DNA of 24,801 bases from an uncultured Ruminococcus sp. Lineage in GTDB: Bacteria > Bacillota > Clostridia > Oscillospirales > Ruminococcaceae. The stretch is taken from positions 1 to 24,801 of the forward strand of contig URWK01000005.1 in assembly GCA_900551505.1 (NCBI GenBank). The letters are read 5' to 3'. The position numbers were made by a program, and so were the translations under genes. Positions 6,456 through 13,585 of the stretch are shown here, piece after piece; positions within the stretch are counted from its first letter, which is position 1, and each line of letters starts with the position of its first letter. The notes beneath the pieces were generated by a model that worked only from the letters and a program-made list of their open reading frames with translations, did not search any database and was not told the DNA's origin.

Positions 6456-7154
6456 ATGTTGAACAGGTTGAACATACTTATAGTTGAAGATGAAAGGAAT
6501 ATAAGCAATTTTATTGCGGCAAGCCTTACTAATAATAATTATAAAGTGGTAAGTGCATACAGTGGAAGGGAAGCAATTTCGCTGATAACTTCATATTGTC
6601 CCGAACTTGTATTGCTTGACTTAAATCTTCCTGATATGGACGGACTTGATGTGCTGAAATATATAAGAGGAGTTTCCAATATTCCGGTAATAGTTATTTC
6701 CGCAAAGAGAGAGGAAGAAACAAAGGTTCAGGCATTGGATATGGGTGCGGACGACTACCTTACGAAACCTTTCGGGATATCCGAACTTATGGCAAGAATA
6801 AGAACCGCACTCAGACACAACAGCAGAATGTCCGAAACAGACAATAATATATACAAATATGAAAACCTTACAATAGATTTTGAAAAAAGGCTTGTGTTGC
6901 TGAACGGTGAGATGGTTCATCTTACCCAGAACGAATATAAAATAGTAGTATTGCTTGCGAAGAATGCGGGGAGGGTACTTACATACGATGCGATAATAAC
7001 ACAGATATGGGGGCCGCATAACAGCGGTGACAACAGAATATTGCGTGTCAACATGGCGAATATAAGAAGAAAATTTGAAAAGAATCCTGCCGACCCTCAC
7101 TATATATTTACTGAAGTAGGTACAGGTTACAGAATGGCTGAATCCGAAAAATAA
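6456..7154 (+). CDS. OmpR/KdpE-like response regulator
   Basis: The 232-aa protein has a receiver domain (1-118) with acidic pocket Glu11/Asp12, phospho-acceptor Asp55 in LLDLNLPD, Ser82 and Lys104 (LTKPFG). A C-terminal winged-helix DNA-binding domain (about 130-228) carries LTQNEYKIVVLLAKNAGRVL, VNMANIRRK and the terminal GTGYRM typical of OmpR/PhoB proteins. It is KdpE-like by overall pattern and by its KdpD-like partner, and it would bind target promoters when phosphorylated by that kinase. Targets are unknown. It is followed at once by a strong bidirectional terminator shared with the convergent phosphatase gene. Confidence 0.93.
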   Translation: MLNRLNILIVEDERNISNFIAASLTNNNYKVVSAYSGREAISLITSYCPELVLLDLNLPDMDGLDVLKYIRGVSNIPVIVISAKREEETKVQALDMGADDYLTKPFGISELMARIRTALRHNSRMSETDNNIYKYENLTIDFEKRLVLLNGEMVHLTQNEYKIVVLLAKNAGRVLTYDAIITQIWGPHNSGDNRILRVNMANIRRKFEKNPADPHYIFTEVGTGYRMAESEK

Positions 7155-7186
7155 AAACAGAGGTATTATATAATACCTCTGTTTTT
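7153..7186. terminator. Bidirectional terminator
   Basis: A perfect 34-base palindrome centred between 7169 and 7170 (left arm AAAAACAGAGGTATTAT) with A and T runs on the two sides. It starts inside the response-regulator stop codon and lies 6 bases before the end of the convergent phosphatase gene, so it can serve both. Confidence 0.9.
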
Positions 7187-7191
7187 ATTTT

Positions 7192-7944
7192 TCACAGCTG
7201 TATAGGAGAAATGCCCACAATTGTAATATTATCCTGACTGCCGTTTTCAAGTGCTGTTTTTGTAAGCAGTGCGAGCCTTTTAGTAAGGTTCATGGGCAGA
7301 TTAAGGATTTCTTCGATTTCGTGTTCCGAAACATAGTCCGAAAGCCCGTCCGTGCATAGAATGAACAAATCACCGTATTTCATTTTCTCATTGAAGTTTG
7401 TGACATCGGGTTTCGGGGGTTCGCTGACATTTCCGATTGCGGGCAGAATAATATTTTTCCGGGGGTGGGTGCGTTTCTGACCGGAAGTTATACAGCCTCT
7501 TTCATATAGAAGTTGTACAAGTGACTGGTCTTTTGAAAGTTGTCTAAGCCGGCAGTTGCGGAAAAGATAAAGCCTTGAATCACCGATATTCACGGCAGAA
7601 ACGAAATTTTTTTCATCTACCGCAAGCATACACAAAGTTGTCTGCATATTCGCATGGTTGGGGTGAGTGATACCGTGCCTCTTTACTACAGCGTGAATAT
7701 GTAAAGCTTTTTTTCTCCAGTCGGTTTTTGAGGAACAGCGAATACCCTTCAGAGCAGACAAGCATATTTTTGAAGCTGTTTCCCCGTAATTATTTCCCGA
7801 AACGCCGTCAGCTACAGCTATCACAAAGGGCGGAGAAAGATATGAAACGGAATTTCCGTCATTGAAAAAAGATTTGTTGATTAAAAAGGCATCTTCATTA
7901 TTCGGACGATTTCCTTTTTCCGTAAGTCCAACGCAATAATACAT
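7192..7944 (-). CDS. PP2C-family protein phosphatase
   Basis: The 250-aa metal-dependent Ser/Thr phosphatase has the PP2C motif series in order: NNEDAF (15-20), VADGVSG (44-50), NIGDSRLYLF (119-128), LCTDGLSDYV (197-205 region) and GSQDNITIVG (235-244). These supply the Asp/Glu ligands for two Mn/Mg ions (Glu17/Asp18, Asp46, Asp199, Asp238). It resembles PrpC/Stp, which normally sits next to a PASTA-domain Ser/Thr kinase; no kinase is nearby, so the partner is elsewhere. The cytoplasmic sequence has no membrane segment. The start has AGGTGAG at 6-base spacing, and the gene has its own promoter downstream of pheA. Confidence 0.93.
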   Translation of the reverse strand: MYYCVGLTEKGNRPNNEDAFLINKSFFNDGNSVSYLSPPFVIAVADGVSGNNYGETASKICLSALKGIRCSSKTDWRKKALHIHAVVKRHGITHPNHANMQTTLCMLAVDEKNFVSAVNIGDSRLYLFRNCRLRQLSKDQSLVQLLYERGCITSGQKRTHPRKNIILPAIGNVSEPPKPDVTNFNEKMKYGDLFILCTDGLSDYVSEHEIEEILNLPMNLTKRLALLTKTALENGSQDNITIVGISPIQL

Positions 7945-7977
7945 AAAAACTCACCTACTAAAGCAGTAATTTTATAT

Positions 7978-8006
7978 ATTATACTGCAAATTCTCAGAAA
8001 TTGCAA
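7978..8006 (-). promoter_or_regulatory. Promoter of the PP2C phosphatase gene
   Basis: On the minus strand TTGCAA (8006-8001) and TATAAT (7983-7978) are separated by 17 bases, in the 69-base gap between pheA and the phosphatase gene. Confidence 0.7.
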
Positions 8007-8013
8007 GACGATT

Positions 8014-9129
8014 TCAGAACATTTCGCTGTAGTTTCCAAAAAATCTGAAATCCTCTACTTCATTGTCAAGGCTCGTAAGAAGTGCGGAAACTCTTTCGTC
8101 AAGTGCATTCCCTTCAAAATCAAGATAGAAGGAAACATTGAAACTGCCTTTTCCGAGCGGACGGCTTTCAATACGGCTGAGATTAAGACCGCTTACAAAG
8201 AATTTAGTAAGAAAGCGATAAAGGCTACCTTTTGTATTCGGAAGTGTGATGGTAACGGAAACTATATCAGACTTCGGAGAAGCGGTGAAATTCTTTGAAA
8301 TACAGATAAAACGTGTATAGTTGGGCTGTGAATTTGAAATACCTTTTGCATGGACTTTCAAGCCGTAAATCTCCGCACAACTGTCCGAACAGATAGCTGA
8401 AATAGGTTCTTTGCTTTTCGCAACGAATTTTCCGGCGGTTGCGGTATTTTCAAAAGGAACAGCTTCCAGTCCAAGACGGCTTATATATTCCGAACACTGC
8501 GAAAGTGCCTGCGGGTGCGAATAGACTTTCTTAACCTGTGAAATGTCAGTGTCCTCACGGATTGCGAGGCAGTGTGTAATTTCAGTGCGTATAAGCCTGT
8601 TTATGAAGAAATTGTATTTACGCATAAGGTCGTAAGTTTGAGTAACAGAACCTGCGGTTGAGTTCTGGAACGGCAGAATACCGAAATCAACATCACCGTT
8701 TTCAACCGCCTTAAATACGTCTTCAAATTCGTGATAAAAGATAATTTCCTGAGTGGGAAAAAGCTTTCTTGTGGCGGTTTCGGAATTTGAACCGCTTACA
8801 CCCTGACAAGCAATTTTTTTTGCCGTTTCGGGTTTAAAATCCTGCGGTTTAAGGAATTCATGGTTTTTGAGCAGTTCCTGTTCCTGCAAGCACTTGCTTA
8901 TGTCCATGATGCATGAAAAAAGTGCGGAAGAAGCTGTTTCCAGCCCATCGGGTGCGGAAGAAGTGACCTTATTTAAAATCTGGTGTTCACGGCCTTTCTG
9001 GAATACGGGAAGACCGTTTTCCTGCTTATAGAGGGCGACTTGACGGCATACATCCATACGTTCGGAAAAATCGCTTAAAATTTCCTTATCGAGTGTGTCA
9101 ATCTTTAATCTCAGTTCATCAAGATTCAT
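8014..9129 (-). CDS. pheA: Bifunctional chorismate mutase / prephenate dehydratase (P-protein)
   Basis: The 371-aa enzyme converts chorismate to prephenate and then to phenylpyruvate for phenylalanine synthesis. Residues 1-85 are an AroQ chorismate mutase with Arg7, Arg24, Lys35, Arg47, Glu48 and Gln84 at the E. coli active-site spacing; the position of E. coli Asp48 is Gln44. Residues 106-280 are the dehydratase, with IACQGVSGSNSE and the catalytic TRF motif at 272-274. Residues 288-365 are an ACT domain with the ESRP motif (321-324) that binds phenylalanine for feedback control. The usual PxENS motif reads PFQNSTAG (153-160). AAGGAG precedes the ATG. No T-box or Phe-rich leader peptide is visible upstream. 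Confidence 0.96.
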   Translation of the reverse strand: MNLDELRLKIDTLDKEILSDFSERMDVCRQVALYKQENGLPVFQKGREHQILNKVTSSAPDGLETASSALFSCIMDISKCLQEQELLKNHEFLKPQDFKPETAKKIACQGVSGSNSETATRKLFPTQEIIFYHEFEDVFKAVENGDVDFGILPFQNSTAGSVTQTYDLMRKYNFFINRLIRTEITHCLAIREDTDISQVKKVYSHPQALSQCSEYISRLGLEAVPFENTATAGKFVAKSKEPISAICSDSCAEIYGLKVHAKGISNSQPNYTRFICISKNFTASPKSDIVSVTITLPNTKGSLYRFLTKFFVSGLNLSRIESRPLGKGSFNVSFYLDFEGNALDERVSALLTSLDNEVEDFRFFGNYSEMF

Positions 9130-9223
9130 CGGTAAAAACTCCTTTGCTATTTATCTTTATTCGGTTAGTTGTCAGCATATAAGTTCGTTTTGTTCTTTTC
9201 GTTACATTTTGTAAGCACTAAAT

Positions 9224-9252
9224 ATTATAACTGAAAAAAACTTAAAAAGCAA
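9224..9252 (-). promoter_or_regulatory. pheA promoter
   Basis: On the minus strand TTGCTT (9252-9247) and TATAAT (9229-9224) have a 17-base spacer. The -35 end is 20 bases from the -35 box of the divergent ruvC promoter, so the two promoters share a short intergenic region. Confidence 0.6.
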
Positions 9253-9272
9253 TATAATTCTTATGACTAACC

Positions 9273-9301
9273 TTGAAAAACATATAAAAGTATGGTATAA
9301 T
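9273..9301 (+). promoter_or_regulatory. Promoter of the ruvC-led operon
   Basis: TTGAAA (9273-9278) and TATAAT (9296-9301) have a 17-base spacer and a TGG extended -10. No GAAC-n4-GTTC type LexA box overlaps it, so SOS control is not evident from the sequence. Confidence 0.75.
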
Positions 9302-9336
9302 TATTATCTTGTATAATAATTTTTTTTTGAAGTGAC

Positions 9337-9343
9337 GGGGGAG
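9337..9343 (+). promoter_or_regulatory. Ribosome binding site that fixes the ruvC start
   Basis: GGGGGAG lies 9 bases before the ATG at 9353. An in-frame GTG at 9332 sits upstream of this site and has no ribosome site of its own, so the ATG is the start. Confidence 0.75.
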
Positions 9344-9352
9344 AAAAATAAA

Positions 9353-9844
9353 ATGAGAATACTTGGAATAGACCCCGGTTATGCTATAGTCGGATTCGGG
9401 GCGGTTGATTATTCACGTCAGAAATTCACCACTGTTCAGTACGGAGCGATTACCACAGAAGCGGGAACGCCTTTCCCGGAACGTCTGAAAAGTATTTATG
9501 ATGATATGACTTTTATAATCGAGAAGCTTAAACCTGAATGTATGGCTATTGAAAAACTTTTTTTCACAACCAATCAGAAAACCGCTATAGACGTTGCACA
9601 GGCAAGAGGTATTTGCGTATTGACTGCACAGAATGCAGGGATACCCGTTTATGAATATACGCCCTTGCAGGTAAAATTGTCGATTGTGGGATATGGAAAA
9701 GCAGAGAAAAGACAAGTTATGGATATGACAAAGAGAATACTTAATCTTCCTGCGATTCCGAAACCCGATGATACCGCAGATGCTCTTGCAATTGCGGTAT
9801 GTCATGGACACTGGAGCGATTCGGTAATAAAAAATATAAAATAA
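9353..9844 (+). CDS. ruvC: Holliday junction resolvase RuvC
   Basis: The 163-aa endonuclease of the RNase H-like fold cleaves Holliday junctions symmetrically after RuvAB branch migration. The four acidic catalytic residues are visible: Asp7 in RILGIDPG, Glu67 in AIEKLFF, and Asp140 and Asp143 in PDDTADALAIA. The QVKLSIVGYGKAEKRQV stretch is the usual conserved DNA-contact region. Length is normal for the family. The gene heads the long rightward operon and is followed after 14 bases by ruvA. Its promoter is at 9273-9301. Confidence 0.97.
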   Translation: MRILGIDPGYAIVGFGAVDYSRQKFTTVQYGAITTEAGTPFPERLKSIYDDMTFIIEKLKPECMAIEKLFFTTNQKTAIDVAQARGICVLTAQNAGIPVYEYTPLQVKLSIVGYGKAEKRQVMDMTKRILNLPAIPKPDDTADALAIAVCHGHWSDSVIKNIK

Positions 9845-9858
9845 AAAGAGGAATTGAA

Positions 9859-10461
9859 ATGATTTACAGCTTGTCAGGGAAACTGGTACTTAAAGAACCG
9901 TCACTTGCTGTTATAGAATGTGGGGGTGTAGGTTATGCCTGTCGTACTACCGAAAAAACATTGCAGGGTATAGGCGGAACGGGCTCAGATGTGAAACTTC
10001 TGACATATCTTTATGTCAGAGAGGATATAATTGAATTGTTCGGCTTTCTCACGAAACAGGAACTTGAATGTTTCAAAATGCTTATGGCTGTTTCGGGAGT
10101 CGGTGCTAAAACCGCTCTTGCGATACTTTCGGACATGGGAACGGAGAAATTCATGTTATCCGTAGCCTCGGGCGACAGCAAGGCATTTCTGAAAACAAAG
10201 GGTATCGGTGCAAAGACCGCACAGAGAATAATCCTTGACCTTAAAGACAAAGTTTCCTCATCGGATATAAAAGATGCGATTACAGGCGACTTCGTAGCGG
10301 TAAACGAAAATTCTTCCGCAGTGGCAGAAACCATTTCAGCTATGGAAACACTCGGTTATGCCCAGTCGGAAGTTACCCCGATAATTGCAAGGCTTGACCC
10401 ATCACTTCCGTCAAGAGAAATGATAAAACTTACATTGAAACAAATCGGAAAAAAATTCTAA
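9859..10461 (+). CDS. ruvA: Holliday junction branch migration protein RuvA
   Basis: The 200-aa DNA-binding subunit forms tetramers that hold the four-way junction and recruit RuvB. It has the N-terminal OB-fold region starting MIYSLSGKLV, two helix-hairpin-helix motifs (VSGVGAKTALAIL, 78-90, and TKGIGAKTAQRII, 113-125), and a C-terminal RuvB-binding domain ending in IKLTLKQIGKKF. The start at 9859 is chosen because GAGGA lies 6 bases upstream and because RuvA proteins begin with this strand; an in-frame ATG at 9799 lies inside ruvC. RuvB does not follow directly: three genes intervene. Confidence 0.96.
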   Translation: MIYSLSGKLVLKEPSLAVIECGGVGYACRTTEKTLQGIGGTGSDVKLLTYLYVREDIIELFGFLTKQELECFKMLMAVSGVGAKTALAILSDMGTEKFMLSVASGDSKAFLKTKGIGAKTAQRIILDLKDKVSSSDIKDAITGDFVAVNENSSAVAETISAMETLGYAQSEVTPIIARLDPSLPSREMIKLTLKQIGKKF

Positions 10462-10483
10462 GCAGAAAGGCGGTATTTTTATT

Positions 10484-11245
10484 ATGAATTCGGTAAATCT
10501 TGAAGAAATGCTGAAAGAAGCTATAAAAATTCCCTCAAAGCGTTCGGTTTTTCTTCGTACACTCATGCAGAGCAATGTGTTTGTGATGTGCAGGCACGCC
10601 GTTCAGAAACCACAGCCACATGAAACGGTTTCCGTGGAGCTTATAACCACCCAAAGCCCCGAAGGAGAAACATTTATTCCGTTTTTCACAAGTTACAGAG
10701 CCATGCAGATTTTCGCAAAAAGATATGTAGAATGTTGTGAAATGAATTGCCTCAGATTTTTTGAACTTATACAGGACAATTCGGCGGTGCTTAACCCCAA
10801 TTCTTACGGAAAAGAGTTTTCTTCAAGGGAAATCAAAACTATTCTTAAAGTTGCACAACAGGCAAAAATAGAAGCTGTTTCCGTAAACGAAAATACAAGA
10901 ATAAAGTACATGAAACCTAAATACGTTTCTTCCCATATCGTCAAGGCTGCCTCAAAATTTTTCGCAAAGCACGAAAACGTAAATCAAGCTTACATAATGG
11001 ATATGGTGAAAGACGGCGGTACACCACAGATTTTAATAGTTATCGACATGGAAGGCGGTACAAGAAAACTGTTCCTCGGGCTTGCGGACGCTATTTCAAA
11101 GTCTGTAAAATACGGCTTGAGATATGCTGACGGAATTTATTTTATAAGCATGGAGCAGGACAACATAAAGGAAGCCGTTAAAAATCAGATACCTTTTTAT
11201 ATAAAAAGTGATGAAGAACCAAAGAAATTTTTCAGATTCGGATAA
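10484..11245 (+). CDS. SseB-family protein
   Basis: The 253-aa protein has two recognisable halves. Residues 50-130 match the SseB N-terminal pattern: GETFIPFFTSYRAM (61-74) and VLNPNSYGKEFSSREI (102-117). Residues 148-250 match the SseB C-terminal domain: FFAKHENVNQAYIMDM and a repeated β-strand/helix stretch. SseB was named for a serine-sensitivity effect in E. coli; the molecular function is not established. No membrane segment or signal peptide is seen. Base composition resembles the flanking housekeeping genes, so it appears native to this operon. AGAAAGG precedes the ATG. Domain assignment is from pattern recognition only. Confidence 0.75.
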   Translation: MNSVNLEEMLKEAIKIPSKRSVFLRTLMQSNVFVMCRHAVQKPQPHETVSVELITTQSPEGETFIPFFTSYRAMQIFAKRYVECCEMNCLRFFELIQDNSAVLNPNSYGKEFSSREIKTILKVAQQAKIEAVSVNENTRIKYMKPKYVSSHIVKAASKFFAKHENVNQAYIMDMVKDGGTPQILIVIDMEGGTRKLFLGLADAISKSVKYGLRYADGIYFISMEQDNIKEAVKNQIPFYIKSDEEPKKFFRFG

Positions 11246-11266
11246 TATAAAGGAGAGAAAATATTC

Positions 11267-11632
11267 GTGGAAGACTACAAAGTAATGAAACACCCAATAA
11301 CAGGAGATATCATGTGGATGTTATCGTATTCAGAAAAAGACTTTAAGTTTGTGGAAAAATTCATCAACGAAAATTATCATGAAGCTTATACGCTTTCTTT
11401 TTATGATAAATTGACCGGAAATACTCTTGAAATTACAAACCATATCAAAGAAATCAAAGACAAGATTACTGAAATTGTATCAGAAATTTCTGTGCAGGAG
11501 CATACATTTGTATATTTTATAGGTGTAAATAGTTTTTCGGATAGCTATGTTATTGGAGTTGATTTTACAAGAGGACATTTTAATGTGCCAGGCATTTATA
11601 CATACAAAAACGATAAGCTTTCAAAAGTTTGA
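11267..11632 (+). CDS. Unknown 121-aa protein, first gene of AT-rich pair
   Basis: I do not recognise this protein. It starts with GTG at 11267 behind AAAGGAG (11250-11256); an internal ATG at 11285 is a weaker alternative. The sequence alternates charged helices (residues 22-40 and 57-75) with strand-like aromatic stretches (HTFVYFIGVNSF, SYVIGVDFTRG), suggesting a small soluble α/β protein without membrane segments. Its stop codon touches the ribosome site (GAGGTG) of the next gene, so the two are probably translated together. Its DNA is noticeably more AT-rich than ruvA or ruvB, as is the next gene, pointing to joint acquisition. Confidence 0.7.
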   Translation: MEDYKVMKHPITGDIMWMLSYSEKDFKFVEKFINENYHEAYTLSFYDKLTGNTLEITNHIKEIKDKITEIVSEISVQEHTFVYFIGVNSFSDSYVIGVDFTRGHFNVPGIYTYKNDKLSKV

Positions 11633-11647
11633 GGTGCAAGTGCTAAT

Positions 11648-12475
11648 ATGAGTTCAGTAACAAGTCGTATCAAAGAAATAAAGCAACCAAGAGGCGGATA
11701 TATAAAACCATCACAGTTTCAAGAAATAGCATTTGATGATGGGAAAACTTTATCAGAACAAGAAAATATTCATGCTTCCATCGTAGGAATGGTAGTGGAT
11801 TACCTGACCAGATATATAATGGGAACGAACATTAAAGAGGCTTTTAAAATTTCTATACAAGGATATATAATTCGCACTAAAATAGTAAATGAAGCTGTTA
11901 TTAATGAAGATAGAAAGAAACAAATTGATATTATATCGCTTTTGAAACAAGTTAAGGGGTTGGACGATAATTCTATTATTGCAGCTTGTAAGATTGTAAC
12001 GTATGATGTATGGTATAGAAATACATTAAGTGCAATGCTATCGAAGAGTGCAGAAGAAATAAATCCAGACCGAAATACAATAGAAAACATTAGGATAATG
12101 GTAAATCGTAGTGTTAAGTTCTGGGACATATATGGAGAAATCAAATCAGATGGTTTTACCTTTACAGAAAAAGACGATGAAGGGAACATAATACACAATG
12201 GATATACTTTGACAGTTAACACAGGAGATGGCGATTATCTTACAGAAGACACTATATGGGATTTTAAGGTTACAAAAAGCAAACCCACCAATAAACATAC
12301 TTTACAATTATTGATGTATTGGATAATGGGAAAACATTCTGAAATGGATAAATTTAAAAATATCAATAAATTGGGCATATTTAACCCACGTTTAAATAGA
12401 GTATATATTCTTGAAGTAACAAAAATCTCAAATGAAATTATAAAACAGGTTGAAGATGAAGTAATATGTTATTGA
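11648..12475 (+). CDS. PD-(D/E)XK nuclease-like protein, second gene of AT-rich pair
   Basis: The 275-aa protein has a C-terminal segment (about 193-256) that reads like a RecB/Cas4-type PD-(D/E)XK core: TGDGDYLTED (192-201; candidate metal-binding Asp194 or Asp196), IWDFKVTK (203-210; Asp205-Phe-Lys207 as the D-x-K pair) and HTLQLLMYW (217-225; the Gln-x3-Tyr motif IV of RecB-like nucleases), ending in a strand (RVYILEV). The N-terminal 190 residues are mainly helical and unassigned, beginning with a QPRGGYIKPSQF segment. No helicase, ATPase or methylase domain is attached. I cannot name a family. The gene is markedly AT-rich (11881-11940 is 14/60 G+C, against 33/60 in 12721-12780 of ruvB) and interrupts the ruvA-ruvB linkage. 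Confidence 0.75.
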   Translation: MSSVTSRIKEIKQPRGGYIKPSQFQEIAFDDGKTLSEQENIHASIVGMVVDYLTRYIMGTNIKEAFKISIQGYIIRTKIVNEAVINEDRKKQIDIISLLKQVKGLDDNSIIAACKIVTYDVWYRNTLSAMLSKSAEEINPDRNTIENIRIMVNRSVKFWDIYGEIKSDGFTFTEKDDEGNIIHNGYTLTVNTGDGDYLTEDTIWDFKVTKSKPTNKHTLQLLMYWIMGKHSEMDKFKNINKLGIFNPRLNRVYILEVTKISNEIIKQVEDEVICY

Positions 12476-12483
12476 AAATTATA

Positions 12484-12490
12484 AAGGAGA
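12484..12490 (+). promoter_or_regulatory. Ribosome binding site supporting the TTG start of ruvB
   Basis: AAGGAGA lies 7 bases before TTG at 12498. The next in-frame ATG (12516) has a GGAG only 2 bases upstream, which is too close, so the TTG start is preferred. Confidence 0.6.
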
Positions 12491-12497
12491 AATAAAG

Positions 12498-13529
12498 TTG
12501 ATACAAACAGGAGATATGGACTTCTCAAGGGAAATGACTACTCCCGATTATGTTCCTTCGCAAGACGGAGGAACAGATGACGCTGAAATTTCACTGCGAC
12601 CGAAAACCTTACAGGAATATGTCGGACAAGATAAAGTAAAAGAAAACCTTTCTGTATATATAAAGGCTGCAAAACAAAGAGGAGATGCCCTTGACCATGT
12701 GCTTTTCTACGGCCCTCCGGGGCTTGGGAAGACCACGCTTTCAGGGATAATCGCTCACGAGATGGGAACAGAACTCAGGGTAACTTCAGGTCCTGCAATA
12801 GAAAAACCCGGCGACCTTGCGGCAATACTTACGAACCTTTCTGACGGAGATATTCTGTTTATTGACGAAATTCACAGGATTCCGAGGACTATTGAGGAAA
12901 TTCTTTATCCTGCGATGGAAGACGGCGTACTTGACATTATGATAGGAAAAGGTCCGTCAGCTCGTTCAATCAGAATAGACCTGCCGAAATTCACACTTGT
13001 GGGAGCTACTACAAGAGCAGGACAAATTACAGCACCTTTGCGTGACAGATTCGGGGTAATTCTCAGACTGGAATTTTACACAAACGAACAACTCTGCGAT
13101 ATTGTAAGAAGAAGTGCAATGATTCTCGGTATGGAATGCGATATTGACGGTGCGAAAGAAATTGCAAAACGTTCAAGAGGTACGCCGAGGATTGCGAACA
13201 GACTGCTTAAAAGAGTAAGGGACTTCGCACAGGTCATGGGCAACGGTGCAATTACAAAAGAAATAGCAGATATAGCACTTGACAGACTGGAGATAGACAA
13301 ACTCGGACTTGACAGCCTCGACAGGAGAATGCTCGAAATGCTTATAAAGGGTTACAATGGCGGACCTACAGGGCTTGAAACACTGGCATCTTCGATAGGT
13401 GAGGAAGCCGTTACCCTTGAAGATGTATGTGAACCTTACCTTATGCAACTCGGATTTCTTGCAAGAACTCAGAAGGGAAGATGTGCTACAGAACTTGCAT
13501 ATAAGCACCTCGGATATGAAAAACGCTGA
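12498..13529 (+). CDS. ruvB: Holliday junction branch migration ATPase RuvB
   Basis: The 343-aa AAA+ motor forms hexameric rings on both sides of a RuvA-bound junction and drives branch migration. It shows Walker A GPPGLGKT (72-79), Walker B ILFIDE (119-124), the sensor/arginine-finger stretch GATTRAG...RDRFG, sensor 2 in GTPRIANRLL and a C-terminal winged-helix domain with GGPTGLETLA. The start codon appears to be TTG. It is separated from ruvA by the SseB-like gene and the AT-rich pair, whereas ruvA and ruvB are adjacent in most bacteria. Composition is like ruvA, not like the insert. Confidence 0.97.
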   Translation: MIQTGDMDFSREMTTPDYVPSQDGGTDDAEISLRPKTLQEYVGQDKVKENLSVYIKAAKQRGDALDHVLFYGPPGLGKTTLSGIIAHEMGTELRVTSGPAIEKPGDLAAILTNLSDGDILFIDEIHRIPRTIEEILYPAMEDGVLDIMIGKGPSARSIRIDLPKFTLVGATTRAGQITAPLRDRFGVILRLEFYTNEQLCDIVRRSAMILGMECDIDGAKEIAKRSRGTPRIANRLLKRVRDFAQVMGNGAITKEIADIALDRLEIDKLGLDSLDRRMLEMLIKGYNGGPTGLETLASSIGEEAVTLEDVCEPYLMQLGFLARTQKGRCATELAYKHLGYEKR

Positions 13530-13535
13530 AAATTT

Positions 13536-13549
13536 TCGTCATATGACGA
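13536..13549. repeat. 14-base palindrome between ruvB and glmM
   Basis: TCGTCATATGACGA is a perfect palindrome in the 56-base gap between ruvB and glmM. It could form only a short hairpin, and the following bases are A/T-rich but not a clean U-tract, so termination would be weak. It could instead be a protein-binding site. Confidence 0.4.
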
Positions 13550-13585
13550 TTTTAACATAAATAATCAAAAGGAGATTTTTATAAA

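Noticed and set aside
9130..9223. Possible T-box or Phe leader-peptide attenuator before pheA
   Set aside because: No T-box core sequence, no run of Phe codons and no terminator/antiterminator pair were found in the short leader.
9312..9317. Second TATAAT upstream of ruvC
   Set aside because: No acceptable -35 box lies 16-18 bases upstream; the better promoter is 9273-9301.
9799..9858. Upstream start for RuvA
   Set aside because: It lies inside ruvC; the ATG at 9859 has a ribosome site and gives the standard RuvA N terminus.
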